NCBI GenBank assembly: GCA_002506875.1
Contig: DAYJ01000064.1
Location: 1 to 8,466 of the forward strand
Length of the DNA: 8,466 nt
Direction: 5' to 3'
From: Euryarchaeota archaeon UBA40
Lineage (GTDB): Archaea; Thermoplasmatota; Poseidoniia; Poseidoniales; Thalassarchaeaceae
The notes under the pieces are model-generated. The model had not been told where the DNA came from, ran no database searches, and saw only the letters and a list, made by a program, of their open reading frames with translations. Within the stretch, counting starts at the first letter, position 1, and each line of letters starts with the position of its first letter. Made by a program: the position numbers and the translations under genes. Shown in pieces: positions 1-8,200 of this stretch.

Positions 1-678
1 ATCTGTCAGTATCTTGTCTGCGTCACCAGTGTGTACAATCTTACCGTTGGAAACGATGTATCCCCTATCCGACCTAGCCAGTGAGAGGCGTGCGTTCTGT
101 TCGACAATGAGAACAGTAATCCCCTGTTCCCTTAGCGAGTCGATTCTCTCAATAATCTGTTGCTGGTACAGTGGAGATAGAGCTGCTGTGGGCTCATCCA
201 AGAGGAGGAATTTTGGATCAGATATTAGTGCCCTAGATATTGCTAGCATTTGTCTTTCTCCTCCTGAAAGTGAGGCGGCTAGGTCGTGAATTCTGTCTCT
301 CAAATCTGGGAACATGTCTAGTGCCCTCTCTATTCTTTCAGACAGAGTAATGCTCGGAAGACTGTTGCCTCCCATCTGAAGATTCTCCAATACGGAGAGC
401 GAGGGGAATACGTTGTCCACTTGTGGGACATATGCTATTCCCTGGTTGACGAGTTGGTCGGTTCTCCATCCCGAGACGTCATTTCCCCTGTAGGATACCT
501 CGCCCGAGTAGTAGGTAGCGATTCCGAAAATTGTCTTTATCAGCGTTGATTTGCCACAGCCATTGGGCCCTATTATTGTGACAAACTCCCCTTCGTCGAC
601 ATACATATCAATGCCATATAGAATCTGGACTGAGCCATATCCTCCCTCCAGTCCCTTGATATCCAGTACCCTGCTCAT
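1..678 (-). CDS. livF: LivF-type ATPase of a branched-chain amino-acid ABC transporter (3' end cut by window edge)
   Basis: This is one of the two cytoplasmic ATPases that power a Liv/HAAT-type amino-acid importer. The ATG at 678 begins MSRVLDIKGLEGGYGSVQ, and the frame stays open for 226 codons to base 1. Visible motifs are Walker A GPNGCGKST (residues 37-45), the Q-loop glutamine in YVPQ (Q86), the signature LSGGE (137-141), Walker B LLLDEP with catalytic Glu162, and VEQN (192-195). In VEQN a Gln stands where other ABC ATPases carry the switch His, which is typical of LivF and separates it from LivG. E. coli LivF is 237 aa, so probably only about 10-15 C-terminal residues are missing. The D-loop reads TAALSP instead of the common GLAP-like form. 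It starts two bases after the livG stop, with a strong ribosome-binding site inside the livG end, so it is the distal gene of the operon. The family call is secure; substrate range cannot be read from it. Confidence 0.96.
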   Translation of the reverse strand, partial: MSRVLDIKGLEGGYGSVQILYGIDMYVDEGEFVTIIGPNGCGKSTLIKTIFGIATYYSGEVSYRGNDVSGWRTDQLVNQGIAYVPQVDNVFPSLSVLENLQMGGNSLPSITLSERIERALDMFPDLRDRIHDLAASLSGGERQMLAISRALISDPKFLLLDEPTAALSPLYQQQIIERIDSLREQGITVLIVEQNARLSLARSDRGYIVSNGKIVHTGDADKILTD

Positions 679-680
679 AT

Positions 681-1475
681 TTACTCCTCCTCTGACGGAG
701 AGCCAGCGGCCCCGAGATACGCCTCAATTACTTCCTTATTCGCTCTGACCTCATCTGGAGTTCCCTGCATCAGAACCTCTCCCTCATTCATTACAACTAT
801 CCTATCAACACCCTGTCGAAGAATGAAGTCCATATTGTGTTCTATGATGAGGATTGAAATTCCTGTCTCATCGACGATCTTTCTCAAGTTATTGAAAATC
901 TTCATTGCCAAAGGTCCAGCTACCCCTGCCACTGGCTCATCTAGAAGTAGGAGTTTAGGACTTCCCATCATCGATCTGCCAATGTCTACAAGCTTTGATT
1001 GCCCTCCTGAAAGCTCACTTGCAAGATTGTGTGCCATGTGTGGTACTTCGAGTTGATCGAGTGCCTCGTAGGCCATCTGCAGCCTCGCCCTCTCAGACTG
1101 GTTTTTTGGTGAGAAGAGAGACCTAAGGAATTCAACAGGCGTGGATCCGAATTGGTTTCTTGGTGGGACCATGAGGTTCTCTATTACTGTCATCTCTCTC
1201 CAGAGATTGGTGTGCTGGAAAGTCCTAGTCATACCTTTATTCTGAATTTGATCCGGTCTGAGGTTTGAGATGTCTTCTCCGAACATCTCTACCTCTCCTG
1301 AGGTCTGCTGGAGTAAACCGCTAATACAATTGAATGTGGTAGATTTTCCACATCCATTTGGACCAATTAAGCCCACGAACTCGCCCTCACCAACTTCGAA
1401 TGAAACATCTTTGACGGCGACTAAACCACCAAACTCCTTTCGGAGTCTGTCTACCTTCAAAATCGTCTTATTCAC
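681..1475 (-). CDS. livG: LivG-type ATPase of a branched-chain amino-acid ABC transporter
   Basis: This is the second cytoplasmic ATPase of the transporter, the partner of LivF. Counting from the GTG at 1475 it has 264 aa (E. coli LivG has 255). Motifs are Walker A GPNGCGKST (38-46), Q-loop TFQH (Q87), signature LSGGQ (155-159), Walker B LLLDEP with Glu180, and IEHNM with the switch His213. The C-terminal GTPDEV...VIEAYLG pattern is typical of LivG. The D-loop reads VAGVAGP where most relatives have AGLNP, a small deviation. Start choice: the frame extends up to a TTG at 1490 (five more residues), but the GTG at 1475 puts the N-terminus at the usual distance from the first strand (ILKVDRL...FGG). 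It also has a G-run (GGGGG) 9 nt upstream and makes a short 8-nt overlap, GTGAATAA, with the permease stop. Overlap at both ends indicates a single transcript with coupled translation. Confidence 0.96.
   Translation of the reverse strand: MNKTILKVDRLRKEFGGLVAVKDVSFEVGEGEFVGLIGPNGCGKSTTFNCISGLLQQTSGEVEMFGEDISNLRPDQIQNKGMTRTFQHTNLWREMTVIENLMVPPRNQFGSTPVEFLRSLFSPKNQSERARLQMAYEALDQLEVPHMAHNLASELSGGQSKLVDIGRSMMGSPKLLLLDEPVAGVAGPLAMKIFNNLRKIVDETGISILIIEHNMDFILRQGVDRIVVMNEGEVLMQGTPDEVRANKEVIEAYLGAAGSPSEEE
684..690 (-). promoter_or_regulatory. Shine-Dalgarno site of livF
   Basis: On the minus strand the sequence reads GGAGGAG, then TAAAT, then ATG. The purine run lies 5 nt before the livF start and encodes the last glutamates of LivG. 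It fixes the livF start at 678 and points to translational coupling with livG. It is the strongest ribosome-binding site in the window. Confidence 0.85.
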
Positions 1476-4400
1476 TGGAATCGCCCCCAATCGGTCGACT
1501 CGGTCTTGAAGGTACTTCTGGAAGGAGACCCTTGGAATTGAACTTGAGGGAGAACAGCATAAGACAGCCGATTAGCAGAAGTTTGATGTAAACCATATCT
1601 GCACTAATCACACCACCGAAGAATGACTCATCAATTGATCGTTGGTCGAGTAATATTCCTGCTAAGAAGAATATTGATGCCCCTGATGCCCCTAAATCAA
1701 GAAGCTTTGAGGACCTCGTGGCTATACCAATTACTGTAATTGTTAGGAATATTGAGAACACGTCCCATTGATTCGTCAGAATCCATTCAAAGAGGGAGTC
1801 TATCCTGCCGGCCGTTGAATGCAAAGGTAGGTCTGATGATCCTTGAGCGGCTACGAGGACGTTGAACACAAATTCCATTAGCACAATTATGAATGCGCCA
1901 ATGACCATTCCTCTGTTGTTGGATGTCCCTCCTATGATGAATGCAGCCCATACGAGGAATGTTGATCTTGCTGGAGACATGAAGCTTGCATCAAATCCTG
2001 TCAGCTTCCATGCCCATAAAGCTCCTGCTAAGGCGGCTATTGCCGCTCCCAGAGCCAGACTAGCCGCTTTGTGAGTCAGAATGTCATGTCCATGGTGCTG
2101 GGCCACCTCCTCATCTTCTCTTATAGCCTTCAGAATCCTTCCCCATGGAGAGGACAGTAGTCTAGACAAGATCAGCCAAACTACCACCACAGAAAACACG
2201 GAGATGAGCATCAACATCAGCATATACGGGGCTGGTTCACCTAAATTTAGCAACTCACCGATGTGATAAGCGGGGGTGCTATCGAGCAATACATCATCTC
2301 TGCATGCATCTGGGCTAGCCCATTGAGTATCTGGCCCGGAACTCTCTGAGCCACAGAACCACCAGTCCTCCAGAGGGAGGGGGTATCCTGATATTCCTAT
2401 AGCCGAAGCAACGGGCCCTGCCCTCAGTAGTGGCTCTCCTGCCAGAAGAACTCTGACAATCTCACCCAATGAGATAGTTACTATAGCGAAGTAATCGGTT
2501 CTGAGACGTGCAGTGGGATAGGCGAGTAGCCACCCGATTAATGCAGCTAGGAGCATTCCTACAATAGTGGCTTCCAGAATCCCCCAGTCATACCCATGTA
2601 CCCTCTCAGGAGCAGACAAAATGGACACCGTAATTGCACCTATCGATACAAAGAAGATAATTCCAAAGTTTACCATACCAGTATACCCAGTATGCAGATT
2701 CAGTGAGAATGCCATTAGGATGAATATCGAAAGTGTGAGGAGGACATTTGAGACTTGGAGTGTTTTCTTGAATGCGAATGTATCTGATTCCGCGATTGGT
2801 AGCCAGACCAGGAATAAGACTAGGGCTAGCAGAAGTGCATAGAATAGGAGGCTGGAGCCTAGGAGGCTTTGTCTGCCATACATTTGAAGTTCTTTCTTGC
2901 TGTTTTTTGGTATTTTCAACATATCCATAAACGAATCTAGATATCGGCTGATTCGATTAGAGAATTCAAGATTCTTTGTAGCTTTAGCTATTATCTCCTG
3001 GACTTTATTTTTCTGGTTTCTGACCATTGCCTCGTGGTTCCTATCCAGTATGGACCATTTCCGTCTAATGGATTCAAACGGGGCATATATGGCTTGTACG
3101 ATCTTCTTGAAAGTTATAATCGGGGTCGACTGTGTGAACTGATTCTCGTTTCCTGAGATTATCTTAATGCCCTCATATATCGAATAGGCCCAAAGACAGA
3201 TAACAGCCAATGGCCAAATTAAATCTCCTGTATCTACAATGAAGTTTACTATATCGACCTCTAATCTCATCTGATTAAGCCATGATTGCTGCATGTCGGC
3301 AACAGCGCCCGGGATCCACTGCTCTGCTTCGAATGGGGTCAGATCACTGGGAGGATTGGTTTGCTCCAAGAGATGTTCTTCAGTCAGAGGAGAGTCTGAA
3401 AGAAGGATCTCTCCATCATTCCTTCCTGTAATGAGGAAAAGATTAGATTCGGCGAATTCGTTGCTCTGGCATGAGTCTGCGCAAGATCCATCCGCAAAGG
3501 AGTTCCTACCTACGAATTTACTGAACCTGTAATAGACATATGAAGCGAGTGCAACCGCTGAGAAAGTTTGTGTCTTGTGGGTGCTTCCTCTCCACCAGTG
3601 ATGAAGGCCGAAAATACCAGTAGGGAGAATTGCTAGACCGGCGGCAATTTTGTCGTCTTTTTCGGATGCTTCTTTCCTTTTTCTTAACCTGTCGATTTTC
3701 CACTTCTCATATGCGTCCCCAATGCCCTCAGGCATTATCATAAGAATGGCGACGAGGAAAATGTATGGCATCACTCCATCCAATGCAGAGTAGTTAGATC
3801 TGCCCAATGGAAGTCCGACTCCTATCAGAACTGGAGAAGACAACGCTCTTACAAATCCAACAATTATTGAGCCAACGATCGCACCTGGAATAGATCCGAT
3901 TGTCCCAAGTACAATTATTGCAAACGAAGGTAACAAAAGAGTGAATGCGGTTTCAGGACTGAATCTAAGTGTCATCGCAAAGATAGCCCCACCCATCCCT
4001 GATATTCCGGCTGAAAGAAAGGCACTAGAAAGGTGAACTCTTTCCACATTTATCCCACTGCTAGCTGCAAGTTCTGGATTATCTGCTACTGCCCTCATCC
4101 TCCTGCCTAGTCTTGTTTTATTGAGAAGGAGCATCAGGAGAATCACTGATGAGAATATGACGAATGGGACTGCTCCCTTGTAGTATGCATAGTTGGTGGT
4201 AGCCTGGGTTACGCAATCTGCTGTGGTGTCATAGAGTTCGTATGCGGGTTTGGATGCCTCATTGACGATTCTTGACAAAATCGGCTCACCGGACTCGTCG
4301 ACACCCGTTTCCTCACATGTCCATTGGGTGTATGTCCGTCCGTCTTCAAGAGTTCTATCTCCAAGATTCAGCCTTAACTTGGTTGTTGGAATCTCCCATC

Positions 4401-5208
4401 TCAGACTTGGCATCCTCCAATCTCCCTCGGGCTCAAACATGTTTCTTGATGAACCGAATCTAAGGTAAGTCAGAGCCCTTAGAATCAGAGCAACGCCCAG
4501 TGACGCAATCATCATTACTTGCGGGGTTGCTTTGCTCTTACGGAACCCTCTGTACACCAATCTATCGATTATGACTCCAGCCATCCCTGTTAGAACGAAT
4601 GCCGCGAATAGCGTGAATAGGAGTACGGACCATGTTAGGACGCCGTCTTTAGTAGTGCTAAGGCTGGACAATGGGAAGAAATAATCTGTCCAAATCATTA
4701 TCATTGAAAGGTACATTCCTATCATGAACAGTTCAGACTGTGCGAAGTTTCCATACCTCTGTACCTTGTAGGTCAAAGTCAGTCCGATAGCTATTGCGAG
4801 ATATGTCGAAGACCATGTTAGAGTCCCTGTGATAATTGAAACGAGATCTAGTGTGAAAGAGGCCCCAGTGTCCAAACCCCTTAGTAGAATATCCAGTGTA
4901 ACAAATGTTACTAAGACCATGAAAATCGGTGAAAGTATCAAACAGGCGGTCCTGAGATTACTACTTGGAATATCGTCAAAGAGAACTTTGATCAGGATAA
5001 AACCCGCAGTAATTGACTCGATTACTTGCATCAGCCAAACTAGGTCGTTTGGTAGACCGTCACCGACAATGAGGTCCAGGAGGTTGAGTAGCCCCCAGCC
5101 ATTGGAGGTGCCGAGAAGATTCGCATCGATGAATAGGAATAACGCAATCAAGACCCTTCGTGTTCCCCTAGGGAGATTTGAGAACTTTTCACGGGCTTCA
5201 TGCAGCAT
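1468..5208 (-). CDS. Fused LivH-LivM permease of a branched-chain amino-acid ABC transporter with a novel central linker
   Basis: This single 1246-aa polytopic membrane protein holds both permease halves that are normally separate genes (E. coli LivH 308 aa plus LivM 425 aa). Residues 1-120 are an extra N-terminal part with about three hydrophobic segments (18-33, 57-77, 88-108). LivH follows at about 121-497: the GLTLTYKVQRYGNFAQSE region matches the LivH entry motif, and GRRMRAVADNPELAASSGI (368-386) is the ATPase-coupling loop. An extracytoplasmic insertion at 255-345 carries C298 and C332. Residues 500-784 form a linker of unknown function. LivM follows at about 785-1230: ARLRTDYFAIVTISLGEIVR (900-919) is a LivM hallmark, GRILKAIREDEEVAQHHG (1023-1040) is the second coupling loop, and the end KGLLPE matches the LivM terminus. 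A loop at 934-990 carries C952 and C969. The ATG at 5208 has only a weak purine match (GAAGG) 12 nt upstream, so the exact start is less certain than the product. Its stop overlaps livG. Fusion would lock the two permeases at 1:1. Confidence 0.93.
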   Translation of the reverse strand: MLHEAREKFSNLPRGTRRVLIALFLFIDANLLGTSNGWGLLNLLDLIVGDGLPNDLVWLMQVIESITAGFILIKVLFDDIPSSNLRTACLILSPIFMVLVTFVTLDILLRGLDTGASFTLDLVSIITGTLTWSSTYLAIAIGLTLTYKVQRYGNFAQSELFMIGMYLSMIMIWTDYFFPLSSLSTTKDGVLTWSVLLFTLFAAFVLTGMAGVIIDRLVYRGFRKSKATPQVMMIASLGVALILRALTYLRFGSSRNMFEPEGDWRMPSLRWEIPTTKLRLNLGDRTLEDGRTYTQWTCEETGVDESGEPILSRIVNEASKPAYELYDTTADCVTQATTNYAYYKGAVPFVIFSSVILLMLLLNKTRLGRRMRAVADNPELAASSGINVERVHLSSAFLSAGISGMGGAIFAMTLRFSPETAFTLLLPSFAIIVLGTIGSIPGAIVGSIIVGFVRALSSPVLIGVGLPLGRSNYSALDGVMPYIFLVAILMIMPEGIGDAYEKWKIDRLRKRKEASEKDDKIAAGLAILPTGIFGLHHWWRGSTHKTQTFSAVALASYVYYRFSKFVGRNSFADGSCADSCQSNEFAESNLFLITGRNDGEILLSDSPLTEEHLLEQTNPPSDLTPFEAEQWIPGAVADMQQSWLNQMRLEVDIVNFIVDTGDLIWPLAVICLWAYSIYEGIKIISGNENQFTQSTPIITFKKIVQAIYAPFESIRRKWSILDRNHEAMVRNQKNKVQEIIAKATKNLEFSNRISRYLDSFMDMLKIPKNSKKELQMYGRQSLLGSSLLFYALLLALVLFLVWLPIAESDTFAFKKTLQVSNVLLTLSIFILMAFSLNLHTGYTGMVNFGIIFFVSIGAITVSILSAPERVHGYDWGILEATIVGMLLAALIGWLLAYPTARLRTDYFAIVTISLGEIVRVLLAGEPLLRAGPVASAIGISGYPLPLEDWWFCGSESSGPDTQWASPDACRDDVLLDSTPAYHIGELLNLGEPAPYMLMLMLISVFSVVVVWLILSRLLSSPWGRILKAIREDEEVAQHHGHDILTHKAASLALGAAIAALAGALWAWKLTGFDASFMSPARSTFLVWAAFIIGGTSNNRGMVIGAFIIVLMEFVFNVLVAAQGSSDLPLHSTAGRIDSLFEWILTNQWDVFSIFLTITVIGIATRSSKLLDLGASGASIFFLAGILLDQRSIDESFFGGVISADMVYIKLLLIGCLMLFSLKFNSKGLLPEVPSRPSRPIGGDSSE
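2857..3711 (-). other. LivH-LivM linker domain (residues 500-784), unrecognised
   Basis: This segment joins the two permease halves and matches neither. In order it has a basic cytoplasmic-looking stretch (501-519, KWKIDRLRKRKEASEK), a hydrophobic segment 520-537 ending GIFGLHHWWRG, and a second hydrophobic segment at about 547-560. Next come an acidic loop 563-655 with the pair C576/C580 (GSCADSC), a membrane helix at about 660-684 (LIWPLAVICLWAYSIYEG), and a strongly basic, helix-prone stretch 700-780 (FESIRRKW, NQKNKVQEIIAKATKN). By the positive-inside rule 501-519 and 700-780 are cytoplasmic and 563-655 is outside. That would require an odd number of crossings before 563, so one of the first two hydrophobic segments may not span the membrane. 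I do not recognise a function. It may act as a tether or as a regulatory contact for the ATPases or the receptor. Confidence 0.7.
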
Positions 5209-5249
5209 CTACTACACGTACCTTCATCGTTTGAAATCAAATTGTTGGG

Positions 5250-5280
5250 GCAGTGCGGCGAGACACGCTCGCCGCACTGC
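5250..5280 (-). repeat. Perfect 13-bp inverted repeat (hairpin) between the receptor and permease genes
   Basis: The arms GCAGTGCGGCGAG (5250-5262) and CTCGCCGCACTGC (5268-5280) are exact inverse complements around a 5-nt loop, and they are much richer in G and C than the surroundings. The stem begins 13 nt after the receptor stop codon and ends 41 nt before the permease ATG. In the transcribed direction it is followed by CCCCAACAATTTG, with no U-run, so it is not a standard intrinsic terminator. Likely roles are protection of the receptor mRNA 3' end, an RNA-processing site, or partial attenuation that yields more receptor than permease, as is known for intergenic hairpins in bacterial binding-protein operons. 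The role is inference; the structure is directly visible. Confidence 0.85.
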
Positions 5281-5293
5281 TTTACGTTACCAA

Positions 5294-8200
5294 TCAGACG
5301 ATTCCGTTGACTGGATCCCAGTTCCTAGCACAGTCATATGAGACTGTGTCAGTGGTTGCATCGTGAGAGAACTCACCGACGCAGAAGCCAGCTGCTGGAA
5401 CATCTCCATTCGACATGAAGGTGATTGCTCCACTAGCTCCTTCTAGACCATTGCCGGTCCCCATTATTGCCATATCCTTGGTAATGCCTGGGGTTGCTAG
5501 GGCTGTGAAGGCAGCGAATGCTGTGATGTAAACAGCATCGAATGCCTCAGCGGTGTAGATACCACCAGCGCAAGCAGGGTTAGCAGCACACTGAGCCGCG
5601 AAGACCATGCCCACTGTTGACATTGCGCCACCGGATGATGGCTTTGTGGCGATAACACCGTCTACTAGGGACTTGTCTGCCATATCGGCAGCTAGTCCTT
5701 CCTCAGCAATTCCGTCTGCTCCGTAGATAGCTCCTGTGAATCCTTGAAGGGCCATCTCCTCGATTAGAGCAGCTCCATCTGCGGCATAGGATACTAGCAT
5801 AGCGGAGGTGCATCCCTCGCTAACCACTGTGCTCACAATGGATGTGAAGTCAGTAGCTGTCTCCTCGTATCCAATCTGTGTGCAGATGTGGGCTGCGTCC
5901 ATGCTGCCGACAAATGCGTCAGCTAGGCCGGATCCGTATGCATTCGTCATGTGGATGACTGCGACATTGTCCTGCATGTCTGCGGTCATGACATCAGCTA
6001 CAACCGACCCCTGGAACGCGTCGCTTGGAACGACACGGTAGAAGGATGGGTATGCTGTTGCATCAGAGAGCGCTGGGCTCGTGCTTGCGTAGGATACCTG
6101 TGGGATTCCAGCAGCGGAAAGTATCGCATTGGCTCCCATTGAAGCTCCGGAGCATGCTGCTCCGACTACTCCCCATACGCCTGCATCGACTAGGGTCTGA
6201 GCTGCAGCTGCAGCCATCGTACCATCACAGCCTGAGTCTGCGTAGACTATCTCGAACTGAACTCCCTGACTGTATGCCAGAGTGTTAGCAAGACCTAGCG
6301 TAATCTGCGAAGCAGCCACGAATCCATCTGCGTATACTGCAATTGGGCCAGTAGCATCGTTCAAGAATCCAATCTTGATTGTAGCTCCGTTCCATGGTGC
6401 ATCAGAGACTCCGTCGCCTCCAGCTTCCCACATCCTGTCACAGTTGAAGTACTCTCCAAATGTTGGAACGTGGTGGAAGGTACAGACATCGTATCCGGAT
6501 CCTCCAACGTCTCCGTTGTCTAGGAATGTGTGCGTGCCACTGTCTCCAGCGTAAGCATCACCGACCATTGGGACATGCATGCCCATGTTCTCTCCGTCCT
6601 CCATCATTGCCGCGTGACCGAGCATCATTACTGCGTCGTACGCTTCAGAGGTGAAGATTCCAGTCTGACAGACTGAGTCAGCTGCACAAGCTGCTGCGAA
6701 GACGCCTGCTCCTGCTGCCGCGGCTCTTGGCCTTGTGACCTCGATTCCGTTTGCTGCAGCTGGGTTGGTGTACTCCTCTAGTGCTGCCGATCCAGCCATT
6801 CCATCAGCGCTGAAGATTGGTATGGTAGCGCCCATGACTGCCATGGTCTCGACGATCATTGCACCATCAGCGGCATATGAGCCAAGGAAGACTGAGTCGC
6901 ATCCTGCGTCCATGACTGCCTGAACGGCAGTTTGGAAGTCGGTTGCTGTCTCCTCGTAACCTGCCTGCAGGCAGACTGCGTCCTGGCCCAGGTTGAGCGC
7001 TACTGCGTCTCCTAGACCTGCACCGTAGCTGTTGGTCATGTGCACGACAGCGGTGTTAGAAACTCCGCTTGCCATTATCATGTCAGCAGCAGCCTGACCC
7101 TGCAGAGCGTCGCTTGGAACGATTCTGTAGAAGTGAGGGTACGCGGTTGCGTCACTCAGAGCTGGAGATGTGCTAGCGTAGGAGATCATAGGGATTCCAG
7201 CAGCCTGTAGGACTGCGTTTGCACCCATTGACGCACCGGAGCACGCTGCGCCGGCTACTGCTACAACACCTGCGTCCGCTAGGGACTGCGCGGCTGTACC
7301 GGCCATCTGACCGTCACATCCAGAGTCTGCCTCGATAATCTCGAAGACATAGTCGTCACCCATTGCGTTTAGGTCATCCATTGCGGCATTCCATGCGTAT
7401 GTGAATGGTGCAGCGAACTGGGCGATTGGCCCTGTTGCGTCATTCAGGAAACCCAGCTTGATTGTTACAGCTGGGTCTGCTGGAGCGACGAACATTGGGT
7501 TCTCTGCTCCCATGTAGTGGGCTGCGATCTCGTCTGCCACAGCGTGTGCTATGTCAGCGTCGAATCCTACTACCGCACCCGAGTCATCGTAGCTCTCGAA
7601 TGGAGGGTAGAACGGGTCTGTGCATAGCCTTAGGCTTCCAGACTCCAGAACGGCTGTCAGATCGCTTCCCTCAGTTGGTACTGGGTAGGAAGTTGCTGTG
7701 TCCATTGTGGTGTCATCGGCTAGGGTCACTGCACCATCGAAACTGGCGCCATAAATCAGGTCGTACTCACCAGAGTCAACCATAGCACCAATTGCCATGT
7801 TCAGTGCGCCCAGTAGCTCTCCGGAGGAATCCCCCTGGACAGCCATACCGAAGTTCTCATCCGAGAAGGTTACCATCAAGGTACCCTCTAGGGATAGAAC
7901 AGGAGCATCACCCATAGCGTAGTGTACGTCACCGTTGTTCAAAGCAGCGATTACCGAAGGGAAATCGTCGTATGCGCTGATCGTAGCGGCACCAAGGTTC
8001 TCTTGTGCGTACAAGTCCGAGGTTGTTCCGGACTGCACGCCAATTGTGGTACCTTCTGCGTTCAGGTCTGCGACGGCACTGATTGAAGCGGCGCCGGTTC
8101 CGCCGATTACACCCTGGCTACTTGTGTAGTAGGCCCTGGTGAAGTCGACAGCTTGCTCTCGCTCGTCAGTCTTCGTCATCGCCGATATGATGGCGTCGCA

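Noticed and set aside
1476..1490. Longer LivG start at the TTG at 1490
   Set aside because: It adds five residues (MGAIP) beyond the usual family N-terminus and makes a 23-nt overlap. The GTG at 1475 has better spacing to a G-rich run and a tidy 8-nt overlap with the permease stop.
5198..5227. Nine-codon micro-frame (MKVRVVDAA) overlapping the permease start
   Set aside because: It has no ribosome-binding site or recognisable content. Such short frames are expected by chance, although coupling to the permease start cannot be excluded.
5250..5280. Hairpin as a classical intrinsic terminator
   Set aside because: No T-run follows it in the transcribed direction, and the downstream permease has no promoter of its own that I can see, so full termination there would silence the rest of the operon.
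4829..5341. 170-codon plus-strand open frame across the permease start and the intergenic gap
   Set aside because: It is antisense to two well-supported genes, has no family signature and no promoter or ribosome-binding site. It runs through the hairpin, which explains its low-complexity stretch.
6025..6654. Several plus-strand frames opposite the receptor gene
   Set aside because: They are arginine-, leucine- and cysteine-rich translations of the reverse of alanine/glycine-rich repeats, with no domain motifs, so they are shadows.
5297..7465. Tandem LivJ copies as an assembly artefact
   Set aside because: The copies differ widely at the DNA level and in several helices while keeping pocket motifs and cysteines, which fits an old real duplication rather than a duplicated read block.
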